Shown here: piece after piece, positions 51,401 through 64,000 of the stretch
Layout: each line of letters opens with the position of its first letter
How positions within the stretch are numbered: the stretch's first letter is position 1
DNA from: Linyphia triangularis
Lineage: Eukaryota; Arthropoda; Arachnida; Araneae; Linyphiidae
Direction: 5' to 3'
DNA: 64,000 bases
Assembly: GCA_963978545.1 (NCBI GenBank)
Contig: OZ021726.1
Coordinates: 54,226,959 to 54,290,958, forward strand
Program-made: the position numbers and the translations under genes
Notes under the pieces: model-generated
Told to the model about the DNA's origin: nothing
Database searches by the model: none
Seen by the model: only the letters and a program-made list of their open reading frames with translations

Positions 51401-52790
51401 GGCTTTCGACCCAAAGCGAAATGTCAGGTAAAATTTCAAAAAAGGATTTTAGGAAAATTATGTGAATGCGTAATAAAAATTAAGTATATTTTTGTATTGA
51501 AAGAAAGGTCACTAAAGATCTGCTATTGTAATTAATGACTTCCAGTGAGAATATAACTTATCGTTTTAATACTACTAGGTTTATCTCAAAATTTATATCA
51601 GAACAATATTTTTTTTAAGACTGAAAACTGTTTAACTTTTAGGTTGAAATCACATTTATAATATTCCGTAACATGTTAATCGATAAACGTCAAAATGAAA
51701 ACTTAATTACACTAAGTGATTCGAACAGTTATTTAATTAATGATAAGGATCATATGACATCAAATCTGAAATTAACTTTCCGGAATAATTGTTTGTTGCA
51801 TTTAATGTTTTTTAAATTTAAGTTAATAATTTACAATTAAGTTTCGTGTAAAAGTTGTTTGAATTGAATACTTAACTAATTGTTTTTAGAAATTCTTATT
51901 TGGAATGACGCGACATTATTTTATAATAATTGTCAGATTTTATTTTTTAGAATTTTTGGAAAATGGAATATTTATGAACTTTTGTGGTTTGACATACTTT
52001 GGGTTACTTTATTTAAAGGTTAAATCTTCTCCGAATTCTGTCAAAAGGAATCGTCTTCTCCGGACGCTAAATCAGGCGCAGATACAGAGGTGGCGAAGGG
52101 GGAAATCAAGCCTTTCAACAGTCTCAAAGATTGCAAGAAAAAGGAATGAGAAAAAAGTAGAAGCGGAGTTAAATAAAGGATAAAATTTAATGGGGAAAAA
52201 GAATAAAAGAGAAAGAAAGAACTAAAGGCGTATAGTAAAATTATTTGATATGTAAAAATTATGCATCAAATTAATAAAATTATATACATCAAAACTCACA
52301 AAAACAATAATTGGAATTAGTTTTGAACAATGTTTTAAAAAATTTTTCACTCAAGGTTTTGAAAGCAAAGAAAAATACAACTTTGTCCCTGTAAAAGTAA
52401 TTAATCATGGTGTGAGGTGTTGTAAAAGAAGAAATCAAAAGTTTTAGACATATTTGTTGGAAACGTGACTGAGAAGGAAGAGAAGATTGATTAACAGAGA
52501 AAATCGATTATTGTACCAAAATTCTACAGTCTACATAATCAAATCCAAGAGAGCACCATGCGTATGTAATATAAGTAATAATCCCATCCCCCTACCCATC
52601 CATAATTCTTTGACGATAGTAGAGGATGCCTTATCATGTTTTAAAATATCGCAATTTTACTATGTAAGCAAATGTCACACTTTCCTTTTCATGCCCCCCC
52701 CCCCCCCCATCCCCTTCTCTACATAAAACACAAGTTCTGGTTCTATGCCTGATAATACCCGTTAAATTTCCATACTATAAATACAAAAAA
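51401..52790. other. Mostly featureless; G-rich transposon-end-like word at 52074
   Basis: The only notable points are CAGGCGCAGATACAGAGGTG at about 52074, followed by GCGAAGGGGG, which resembles one end of the G-rich DNA elements elsewhere here, and a 15-bp C run at 52694-52708. No gene recognised. Confidence 0.4.
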
Positions 52791-52796
52791 AAACCA

Positions 52797-53520
52797 AGGG
52801 TGTGGAACATCGCACAACTTTCAATTACACTATAGTATTGGTTATTGCATTAAAATTTATGGTGTTATTTACTGTTTCGATATTTTCACTCATTTAAAAT
52901 TAAAAATTGCTAGTTTGGCAATATTTTTGGCAATAATTTTGACATGGGCAAAAAAAAAATAAAAAAAAAAAAAATAAAAAAAATGGCGAAATGGACGATT
53001 TTATTCCATCGACATTACATTGTCCTTTCTTGTGCGTGAAGTAGAAAAAAAAATCAATCGTTGATGGGCGACACTCAAAGGCTATCTTTACTCTGTGGCT
53101 TTGTGTTAAAAGCACTTGTTTATAACATTTTATGATTTTATTGCATTTTTACGGGAATTTCGGAGGTTCGGAGCTGGGGACGATTAGAACAACCTTAAGA
53201 GGCATTAGCATAGAGATTTTAATCAAAATCGTCACAGTCGTTTTTTAGCAATTGCTGAAAAACACGATTTTTTCGTGATTTCAACCTTATGCGCATGTGC
53301 GATTTTGACGGACATCTTAATAGTAGGTCTCATTATCACCACTAACCTGCACATCAAATTTGAACATCGTAGGTCAATTTGTTCTGGAGTTACGCTGACC
53401 ACTTACACACAAACGCACAGACATACAGACATTTTTCTAGATCACTTTTTCAAATCAGGATGTTCCAAAACGTGGAGAAATGCAAAAGAATAGATTTTTT
53501 TTACCTATACTTTCATTTCT
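52797..53520 (-). repeat. Dispersed repeat family, copy C
   Basis: Opposite orientation to copies A and B: starts GGTGTGGAACATCGCACAAC and runs to CTATACTTTCATTTC. The hairpin-bearing end is degraded. Confidence 0.75.
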
Positions 53521-54519
<999 letters not shown>

Positions 54520-54829
54520 TGCGTAGTTGTGAACTATAAAATAGATGGCAACGCTAAAAGAAAGAGAAAATTTTAATTTATACACTTGAAGAAACATGAA
54601 GAATCTTATATAGCTCGGAAATAGAAAAAGTAGTTCTAGAAAGTTATCTTAAGTATGCAGGCTGTGACCGGGCCTATTAGTTTAAAGAAAAAAGAAATTT
54701 AAATATGTTTTATATATTCCAAAGACAAATACTTATAATATAACGGATAAAATACATTTTTTTAAATAAATTCTTTATATGCATAGCCAATGTTTATGTG
54801 CAATTACAACTTATTGAGCTCAGATCTAG

Positions 54830-55815
54830 TTTTCATAGTGTTTGACCACTACAGACAAAAGATCCCTTCCAACTATTTACTAGCTTCTTGTTTGTTCCCC
54901 AAACTTGATTGAATACATTGTTATTCACAACGAGTCTATTTAACAAGATTCAGCTCGATTAGAGGACGATAAGTGGGTTAATTAACCTTCCGAAGATTTT
55001 GGCTCGTGAACTTTAATAGTGGAAGATTTCAGTCATTAAATATCACCAAATTGAACAAGTTGAAATTAAGCTTGATATCCGGATAATAGAAAGTGAGTAA
55101 AAGCTGATAAATCTGAAGTAAGGCAGTATAGAAAGCGGCCTTTGTGTGACATTCCCAAAGCTTGAAAGAAAATATTGCCATCGATAACGTGTGTACCTGC
55201 TAAGTTTCAAATTTTAGTGCGATTGAAAGACGGCAAGTTGGTTTATTAGTATTACGAAGCGATAATAGAAGTGTCTATAAAAAGCGGCCTTTTAGAGATA
55301 GTGTCATACCACCCACCCACCCCCCAAAAAAACCCACTTGATTGCCGACCAAACGGTATAGTGGTTAGCGTGCTAGCTTCTAGACCGCGAGGTTGCGGGT
55401 TCGAGTCCCGTGTTAGGCATGGGTGTTTGTAAATGTATGTTGGCTTGTCTAATGACGAATGTTTCGGCGCATTATAGCCCTCGTGTTGCTGACGGCGCCA
55501 GATAATCTGAAAACAACCAACCAAAACTTGATATAATACTTTCTTATCGACAAAGAATCTATTTGTTAAATTTCAACCCCATTGGTACACTGCAAGTTAG
55601 TTTATTAGTATTCGGAAGCGTTAATAGAAGCGTTTGCAAAAGATGCTTTTCAGGGACAGTGACAGTCCCCCAAAAATTTATAGAATGCATTGCTATCGAC
55701 ATCGAATCTATCTGCTGAGTTTCAACATAATCGGACGACGGCAACGGGTTAATCATTGCTCCTCAGGTTTGTCCAGCAGCGACAGACACACAAAATCGAA
55801 GTTAATATAAAGGGT
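54830..55815. repeat. Tandem/degenerate monomer repeat array interrupted by a SINE
   Basis: Recurrent words are GAATACATTG or GAATGCATTG, TCTGCTGAGTTTCAA-like, GATTGAAAGACGGCAAGTTG, TTTATTAGTATT and AGCGGCCTTT. At least three monomers are recognisable. The SINE at 55344-55525 splits one of them. Confidence 0.7.
55344..55525 (+). mobile_element. tRNA-derived SINE, second copy
   Basis: About 95% identical by eye to the copy at 35316, with the same A and B boxes, body and AACAACCAAC-type tail. A 7-bp direct repeat ACTTGAT (55336-55342 and 55526-55532) is probably its target duplication. Confidence 0.9.
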
Positions 55816-56293
55816 TTAAAAAAGAATAACTGTATTTATGAATAACAATAATAATAATAATAATAATAAAAAATAAAAAAAAGTTTTAAATTGTAAAGCA
55901 CTTCGTTTAGGTAGTGTATAAAATAAATGTTTCTATTATCAGGGCTTGCAATATATTTCAGACAAAATGTACAACTTTCTTCAGAAAACGGACTTTTAGG
56001 GACTTAAAGTGACTTTAAGGTGAGGACAAATTTTAAGTTAAACTATACTATTGCAAAACGTTTATTTGCCATTAACTACAAAATTAAAAACTGCACCGAG
56101 CACTTTTTTCACCAGGAAATAAATTAATGAACAACATCTAAAAATAACAGATATAGTACAGCTCCTAAGCAAGAAAGCTGAATTCACTCGAAAGCAATGA
56201 AAGTCGTACAAAAATAAAAAATAAAAAATAAAAAAAAAAAACCTTCACATTTTCCAAAAATTGCACAAGCCAAACAACATAAGCGTTTTACAA

Positions 56294-56329
<36 letters not shown>

Positions 56330-57411
56330 AGATAAATGCATTTAAAACCATTTTTCTAATTCTCTACAATAGCACCCACCGCAAATCTCAGCAATAAGCC
56401 ATAATATTGACGTATCATTCAGCGAAAGCGATTTCCACACACCAACATAAATAATGCGGAAAGAGGTTATTGGTGGCAAAAGGGTTCTTTATATTTGAAG
56501 TGTGAGGAAAGTCTGAGCATACGCAGGTTCTGTTGGTTGTCTGATTCACAAGCACGACTCCCCCTCCCTCCCGGTATATAATTGTAATTCAGATTTGCAT
56601 CGATCTTGGGCACGAAATCTCCATAAAAAAGCTGAAATCGACCTTTCCGCTAATTGCAAAATGTATGGATTCTATACAAAATTTGGACTTTCTTGTTCAA
56701 AAATGTATTAAATTTTATTCCTTATGCATCAATCCAAATGTAATGGGGAAATGATCCCCACACAAATTCTAATCACAGACATAGCGGCTGTCATATCAGC
56801 GGAAGAGTACGCTAAAGCCGACAAAACGATAATGTACATTTTTGACTATAGCTTATATTATGGCAGCAAAAACCAAGATGGAAATGACCATCATCTCTTT
56901 CACCATAAATATTGACGATAGTGCCCTCCATACCAGCGAAAATCTCGGTATTTTTTCTTTCTTTTATAGCTAATATAAGCGTAATTCTCGGTAACATCGT
57001 ATTTTATATACATCTGAAACAATTTCAGCATTAGCCCCTAAATGCATCGGTTAAAGTTTCTGCAATAGTGGCAATTGTATCAGCGTAATTTCAGGCGAAA
57101 TTGACTATCACAACAATGTAAATCTCGGCGATAGCACAAATCGTGAAAATAATGTATATTTATCGACGAAACACTTGATGAAAATGACTATTAAAACAAC
57201 GTAAATCTCGGTGTGAACTTCTGATCGTTGAATTGATTTTATTCTTAGTCGTGCCATAAAAATAAAAGGCTAATGGTCAGTGATATCTCCGATTTTGATA
57301 TTGACCGTCAGTTTGGGAAGGTTCTCTCTTGAAATCGAAGGCCAAGTTATATAAAGATCATTTTCATTTCTTTTAGTCTCTAAACTTTAATAATAACAAT
57401 AATAACAAGAA
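55816..57411. other. No gene recognised; several A runs
   Basis: Contains (TAA)n at 55848-55868 and A runs at 56231-56242 and about 56300-56328. The stretch 56730-57240 is less AT-rich with CG words such as ATCTCGGT repeated several times, but has no coding or repeat identity I can support. Confidence 0.4.
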
Positions 57412-57487
<76 letters not shown>

Positions 57488-57504
57488 ACAACAACAACAA
57501 CAAC

Positions 57505-57600
<96 letters not shown>

Positions 57601-57676
57601 TAATAATAATAATTAATAATAATAACAATAATAATTATTATTATTATTTGTATTATTATTATTATTATTATTATTA
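57412..57676. repeat. Compound (ATT)n-(CAA)n-(AAT)n-(ATT)n array
   Basis: About 24 ATT units, five or six CAA units, about 32 AAT units, then interrupted AAT and ATT units. The ATT and AAT blocks are reverse complements separated by a CAA spacer, so one strand could fold into a very long hairpin. Confidence 0.95.
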
Positions 57677-59330
57677 TCTTTTAACGTCTAAAGTATGTTA
57701 ACCACTAGTTTTCTAAGTTATGGCGAACGGAAATCACATTTCTTTTTTTGAAACAATGCACATTGCTTTCTGATTTCTTGTCATTTTATCACTGGCGATA
57801 CCGAAGTTAAAATTGACAATTTTGTAATGTTATGAGTAAAAAACTATTCTTTTCAAATTGCGCATGTTTTTACCGAAGAATACTTTTATGGTCATTCTTT
57901 TAAGTGGGAGTTGAAGAAAAATCTAGTCTTTTGTTCTAAAACCCTGAAAAAGGAATGAAACAAGTTTGCTTTTTACCTGCCATTGTTATTGAAAAATAAG
58001 CGTCTGCACAATTTCATCCTATCTAGTTAGAAATGTCAGTTAATACTAAGTGTTGCGAGCATCTTTATTAATTGAATATTGATTTTGTTAGGGTTCACGA
58101 AAGGAACTTTCTAAGAAAATCAAAGTATCTTTTATTAACTTAAGTAAATTTACAGTATTTTTTAATAGTTTAAACAATCATAAAGTGCATTTGATAAATT
58201 AATCACAAGTTGTCAGCCATAAGTACACTTTGCTTTGCAACTCTCAAATCTAATTCAATCTAATTTAATCTAATCACAAATTATAATTACTATTAAATTT
58301 AAATAAATATGCTATTATTATAAATATGTAAATATGCTATTTATTTAGAAGTTTGGTTGTGTTTATGAGTATTATCATTATGAAACTAATTACAATAAAT
58401 AAAGTCTTAGAGAGGAAAATATTAAATGATTTTTAAATTTTCTCTCTTAAAAATAGTTACATCACTACGTGTTTATCTGTACTTGGAGAACTTTTGAAAT
58501 ATTTCAATAACACATCATTATTTCAGGTGAAGATCAAAAAAGAATAGAAGGATGCTTCAAAGAATTTTTTTCTTTTTCAATTTTGATATCAGTTTCCTCT
58601 GAGAAAATTGCCTTTTCAACCTTCAAGTGAAGACAGGATAAATTTCAAATTGCAAATCATCAAGAAGAAATAATAATGAATCACAATTGTAAATTAATGC
58701 GATTTTCAATTGCAAATTATTATCCAATTTGTTTATTATAATGCAATTTTCAATTGCATTACATTAAACTCTTATTTCAATTAATAATCAAAAAAGTGGA
58801 AATACTAGGGAGAAGTGCAATTTCTCTATGAAAAGTGGCGGCAATGATCTCTTCTTCATTTCAATAGAGGAATATCGAAGCAAGTCATCAATAAAAATTG
58901 ATTTTGTATTATAATTACACATTAATACTCTTTGTAATTTCATAACGTAAGCATTAAATCTTTGTATCAGATGAATACCAAGAAGCGGATGTTGGGTGAG
59001 TCGAGGAATCAGGGGTGTAATCAGACAATTTCTTTGGGGGGAGGGGGTTTCAATGAAACACCAAGTTTGCTTCTGTCTGTTTTAAAAAAACATCCTAATA
59101 GAACTTTATTATCCCATGCGCGACATGTCATCAGTATTTTTATAATATCTCGGTCTGGGATCTACAGAGGACAAAATATTCAAATGATTTTTTAATAGTT
59201 TTAGATTAATACGAAATACCCCATAATATTAGACTTCATTAAACAACAGTTTAAATTTACTATAATGTTCATAGATCCGTTTAGTACCTTGAAATTCTTG
59301 GATTTATTAGATGCTTTAGTGCATAAAGTC
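57677..59330. other. No feature recognised
   Basis: AT-rich. A cluster of CAATTGCA-type words lies at 58630-58760, and CAGGGGTGTAATCAG followed by a G-rich run at 59010-59048 looks like an isolated DNA-transposon end. Confidence 0.4.
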
Positions 59331-59335
59331 AATTA

Positions 59336-59484
59336 ACTAGGGGTGTAGAGCATCGCACAACTTTCCAATACACTATATATAATATTGATATCAATTTGAG
59401 TCTTTTACCGTTTTTATAATTTCATCATTCCTTTAAAAAAAATTGCCAGTTTGGTGATATTTTCGACCATAATTGTTGTGTGGG

Positions 59485-59532
<48 letters not shown>

Positions 59533-60112
59533 TCGCCAAATAGATGATGTATACTGTATTTGGCTGTATACTTGTCAATAATTCTTATATTATCCTTTCT
59601 TATAAATGAAGCTGCGGAGAGAAGAAAAAAACGATCGTTGATGAGGTATGGTCAAGGAAATACAGTTCTGTGTTAAAGGCATTCGTTTTTCAACTTTTTA
59701 CGTCATTAAATAATTTTTTAGGGAATTTTGTAGGTGGGGCTGTTTAGAACATCTTAAGGGGCATCACCGCAGAGATTTTGGACAAAATTGTTAGAGACGT
59801 TTTTTATCAATTACTGAAAACCATGATTTTTTCAATGGCTGCTACCTTATGCGCATGCACGATTTTGACGAAAACCTTAATGGTAGGTCTCTGTGCCATT
59901 ATCAACCCGCACACCAAATTTGAACATCGTATGGCAATTTGTCAGGGAGTTATATTGACCACAGATACACAGACAGACATTTTTTCTAGGTCACTTTTTT
60001 GACATCAGGATGATCCAAACGTGGTATTCGATAGATATATTTATATATAGAATATTTTTTTATCGAATACTGTACTTTCATTACCCTATGTATACATATG
60101 GTAAATTGAAAG
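59336..60112 (-). repeat. Dispersed repeat family, copy D
   Basis: Starts AGGGGTGTAGAGCATCGCAC and ends with the hairpin-like CCCTATGTATACATATGG and TTGAAAG. Contains a 42-bp A run at 59489-59530. Full-length relative to copies A and B. Confidence 0.8.
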
Positions 60113-61142
60113 TACAAATCTTTTGAAATTATTTGCAATTACTGCTTCTTATTCATTGATTACAAAACATTAGGATATTAGATATCCTGGGAGTGGGGGA
60201 TCTGACGCTAAACACCCTCCCCTGGTTAAGAAGTGCAACTTATCTTTGAAAAGTGATAGTAATAAGAAATAATACTTCTTTAGCCTAAAAGATGACATCA
60301 TTGTTGAATATTATACACCGAAGAAGTCATAAAGGGAAAAAACAAAGATTATAAATTACGATTCTATACTAATAATCCCTAAGGAGCGTTGTAGAATTAA
60401 AAATTGTACTTCACAGTGACATGTTAGTAAATTAGAAAAAATACATTTTATAATCAACTAAAAGAATTCCATGAAGTGAAATCTGCATCTAAAAGCTGTT
60501 TTATGTCTGTAATTGAAATTTTTATCGTCTTTAAAAGGTACATAAACAAATAAACTTAATTCAGTACATACATTTATTTCTTATTTTGCAAATAAAAAAG
60601 TTAATTAAACAAACTCAAAGCATGTTTATTTTTCATTCGTACTTTGTTTCTTAATTTTATTCTTCAAAAGTTTTAAATGAACAGCTGTTACACTACGAAA
60701 CCTGCTAGAAGAGAATTTGTTTAGATGCAGCAGTTAATGGTAATTATTCATAACTGTTTGCAGTGTTCAGCTTCAACAGACTGAAAAAAATCTTTTCAAA
60801 AAAACTAGTGTAAAATCGAAACAAAAAATTGCATGGTCTATTAGGAACAACTTCAAAATTTTGAATAAAAAGTCCGATATCAATCCGGAACCGTTTTATA
60901 AGTCGGATTGTAATTTAAAGAATGTTCAAGCTAAAAATAAATCTGTCAATTTATAAATGAGATCAAATTAACTGTATTCACATCAAGCAGTTCACAGTTT
61001 GAAAATATAGAAAACCAATGTTGAGATGTAAATCGCAAATTGATAAATACAATATTTTCGAATACATTAGTTTCAACATAAAAACACGAATATTCCAGTG
61101 AGTCTCTTCCATGTTTCAGAGTCAGTTCCAAATTTTGTTTAA
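60113..61142. other. No feature recognised
   Basis: AT-rich, no protein-like frame. The next feature to the right is the possible minus-strand terminal exon. Confidence 0.45.
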
Positions 61143-61275
61143 TTATTTATTACATTTACGCAAGTGTCTGATGTTTCTTCTCTTGTAAGAACCGCCGCCT
61201 TCATTACAAACCCCGGATCCTACTTTCTCCAAATCGAACCCTTTAACGATTCTTCTGTTACAATTACCGCCGTGC
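61143..61275 (-). CDS. Possible terminal exon of an unidentified small Cys-containing protein
   Basis: On the minus strand a 23-T tract followed by CCAAGTAG could be an acceptor. The open frame after it reads HGGNCNRRIVKGFDLEKVGS then GVCNEGGGSYKRRNIRHLRK and CNK, ending in TAA. It has three Cys, many Lys and Arg, and a composition richer in GC than the flanks. AATAAA overlaps the stop and could serve for polyadenylation. No upstream exon was found in the window and I do not recognise the family, so it may be a chance frame. Confidence 0.3.
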
Positions 61276-61576
61276 CTACTTGGAAAAAAAAAAAAAAAAA
61301 AAAAAGACAGTTTAGATCGTCCATGTGAAATTGATTCCAAGCATATGCTATATAAGTATTCAGGGTCTGAGGAGCGAGTCCTATACAAAGGTTACAGGTT
61401 AGAGCTCAACATGTAATATGGAATCTTTGCAAATTATGTTACTTGTAGTGTATCATGAGTATGCAAATAAAAACTAATTTTACGAAGAAATAAAAATTAC
61501 AAATTCATTATTTAAATTTTCCTACAAGTTCAAATGACTCTTTGTTTATATTTTTTTTCAAGTGATTCATCCTTAA

Positions 61577-62300
61577 GGGGACATGGTACCCAAAACATGA
61601 CATAAATGTCAATTTTTAAATTTTTATCCCATAATGTGGAGAATATCTTTCTGAATAGCTGTGCAAAAATTTATAATTGTACCTTTGATAGATAAAAAGT
61701 TATATTGTATTTTCTAAGCCCTCTCACACTATCAAAAGTAAAAAAGAAATCTTTAACACTGTTTTTCTTAGTTCGTTATTTTTCAGTTTGAGTGTTTTTT
61801 AAATCCCTAAGGCTTTTTTCTAAATTTAGTTAGAATTAGGAAATGTTTAGAGCATATTTATATACATCTGATAAACAAAAGTTAGTATGGAATAAGGTGT
61901 GCTATGTTTAGGTTTTTTTTTTTTTGAAATGAAAAATTTGAAAAAAAAAACTTCGTTTTTCTGCTGTTTTTAGTGCAAAAACATTTAAAAACTTTTTCAT
62001 AGCTTGCATCTTCAAATCCATACTAACTATAGTTAACAATTATAATACGAATATATTGTAAAAAATTCATGGAAAAATACTTAAAATTGTGGAAGGAGTA
62101 GCATCTCGAAAAGAAGTTTAAAAAAAAATTTAAAAATTGAATTTATCAAAAATTATTAATTCAAAATATTTTTGTAGGTTAAATTATGTTTACTTACCAT
62201 CAACACAGTGTAAAATTACTATAGTTTAATATAATAAATTATTATAGTTAAATGTTAGTGGTGCAATTTCTGAAAATAATTTTTTGGGTACCATGTCTCC
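61577..62300. mobile_element. 724-bp TTAA-flanked element (piggyBac-like)
   Basis: TTAA borders both ends (61573-61576 and 62301-62304). The terminal repeats GGGGACATGGTACCCAAAA and GGAGACATGGTACCCAAAA (complement of the right end) differ at one base. The interior is AT-rich with no coding frame, so it is non-autonomous. Confidence 0.8.
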
Positions 62301-62304
62301 TTAA

Positions 62305-64000
62305 GATTAGGATTTAGTTTGAAAGACATTCTAATATCATTACTTAATTAAGTTGTCTTCTATAGTATTTGAAAAACTGATAATCGCATTGCCGAAATAT
62401 AGAATGTAAAAGAACAAGAAATTTGTCAGATTAAGAATTTTTCTTCCTACGTTATGGCAAATCTAATTACACGGACATGATTTTGAATAAAGACGTGATT
62501 GAAGGTAAAATAATTCTTCAGCAAGTTTTCCATCTGATGAAATAGGCTCGATAAGTGATTTACAAAATTTTGAAGCTCTAACGTCATTTTAATGGAAATT
62601 TCTTAACTTTCTATAAAGAAGAGAAAAAGAATTTTTATAATTAATTTTTACCGCGTTCCTTTGTAAAGGCCGACAAAGAATATCGAATACAAAGTAGCTA
62701 TCAAATATTTATTCATGAACCAAAAATGTAGTCCAAATTGTAAAATATAAATTATGTGTTCATTACAAGGTAGAATTGTGACACGATTTTTCAAATTTTT
62801 TTTATATACACACTTCAAATTTTGTAACTTAATACACTTAATTTTTTTAAAGCATAATTTCGTCTCTTGCTGGAACTCTTATGACTGCGAAATTTAACAG
62901 TTTAAAAATTAAAAGCATCGTTTGCATTAATATTCTGACTAACAAGCAAACTATACGCAGTTAAGTTTTATTTTGACACTTAAATTCAAATGGATTTTTT
63001 TTTACTGAAATCATTCAAACTTTAAATCACGAAATTTTATAATAGAAAAGAAATAATAATTTGAACAATATGAATAAATTTATCCTTTGATTAAAGTACA
63101 AAACTCAAGTTATATCGGTTAACTTTCATCAGTCCCAAGCAACCCCAGCTGAAATGTATCATAGTTTTAGTGTTTGTATACATTTTGGATACTTTGAATA
63201 TTTATTGAAAATGTCATACAAATACGAAGAATTGTTTTAACCTGGCTAACTAACAAGCAACAAACAAACAAGTTTATATATGAATAGTATATGCAAAGAG
63301 TTTACTAAAAAGGAGTTAGGTTTAATACAAAAACTCATTATATTGATATTAACAATCTAAAATTTTTTATAAAACGTTTTTCTATAAATATCATTTACAA
63401 GACTGAAGCAAAGACATAATTTTATATTTTTACATTACACGAATTTAGTGAGAAACTTTTATAAAGTTCTGTCCATCCGTCTGAAAACCAATATTACTAC
63501 AAATGCTGAGGACACTTATATATATGTGAATACAGTTCTTGTCGAGAAGAGTTTCCACACCAAAGGTAACCAGAAGTTATGATCGTAATTAGCAGAAACG
63601 AGGACCGAGAAGTCAATTTCCAATTTGTTTAAACTATAAATGTTACAGACATTTGTCGCATATTAATATTAAGGCCTCCATAAGATAAGTGGGACTGCAT
63701 AAATTTCAACTGAAAGAGTGCTTTTTTTGGTAATTTTACAGGACTTGGGACAGGACTCATATTTTGACTAAGAATAGATTTATAATATTTTAGAACGAGT
63801 ACTCGGTGAAAAGTTTACTTGACAAATGTACTGTCAATCATTGTTTGTGGCGAACTTGGAGGCATTTTTGTTGAACTGAAAATGCGAGTTTATGCTATAA
63901 TTTTTAGTGTAGTTTATACGTAAGAAATTAATTAATAACGTGATTCCTAGTTTTTAATAACACTTGTATTTAGAAAAAAAAAAAGAAATCAAGATTCATT
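62305..64000. other. No feature recognised to the right edge
   Basis: AT-rich. No frame, repeat or RNA gene that I can support. Confidence 0.45.

Noticed and set aside
57380..57628. Frame of Tyr, Cys and Asn runs
   Set aside because: Translation of the ATT/AAT array.

Overview
The window is AT-rich animal DNA, apparently nuclear. It has short phase-consistent exons with GT..AG introns, tRNA-derived SINEs, hAT-, piggyBac- and Helitron-like elements, and many simple repeats. I see no bacterial, phage or CRISPR features. Gene architecture and repeat style suggest an arthropod, possibly an arachnid. That placement is inference.

The left 38 kb holds one gene on the minus strand. It is a Rho guanine-nucleotide exchange factor of the Lbc type (C1, DH and PH domains; relatives are ARHGEF2/GEF-H1, ARHGEF28 and AKAP13). 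I could chain 33 coding exons from an ATG at 34650 down to 425. Every junction keeps phase, giving a 1056-codon model that is still open where the window ends, so the C-terminus lies outside. A second promoter and first exon are visible inside the gene: a TATA box at 32684-32690 and an ATG at 32443, with a 16-codon exon that joins exon 3 in the same phase as the long form. A CpG-bearing block at 37740-38260 may be the promoter of the long form. The introns hold a 1.5-kb near-palindrome, two hAT-type elements with target-site duplications, a 249-bp piggyBac-type MITE, a 366-bp recent tandem duplication and a 280-bp foldback.

From about 38 kb to the right end I find no convincing complete gene. 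This part is mostly repeats: a 4.5-kb hAT-like element (45532-50060) with a perfect 8-bp target duplication that carries another repeat and a dimeric tRNA-type SINE inside; a Helitron-like 3' end behind a 43-bp minisatellite (41053-41346); four dispersed copies of one roughly 560-780-bp family; a tandem-repeat family split by a SINE near 55.4 kb; long AT and ATT/AAT arrays; and a 724-bp TTAA-flanked element (61577-62300). One possible terminal coding exon of an unidentified Cys-containing protein is at 61143-61275, minus strand.

I found no clear evidence of an entirely new biological system. The most useful observations are the internal alternative promoter of the RhoGEF, its cluster of frame-neutral exons, and the well-delimited transposable elements.
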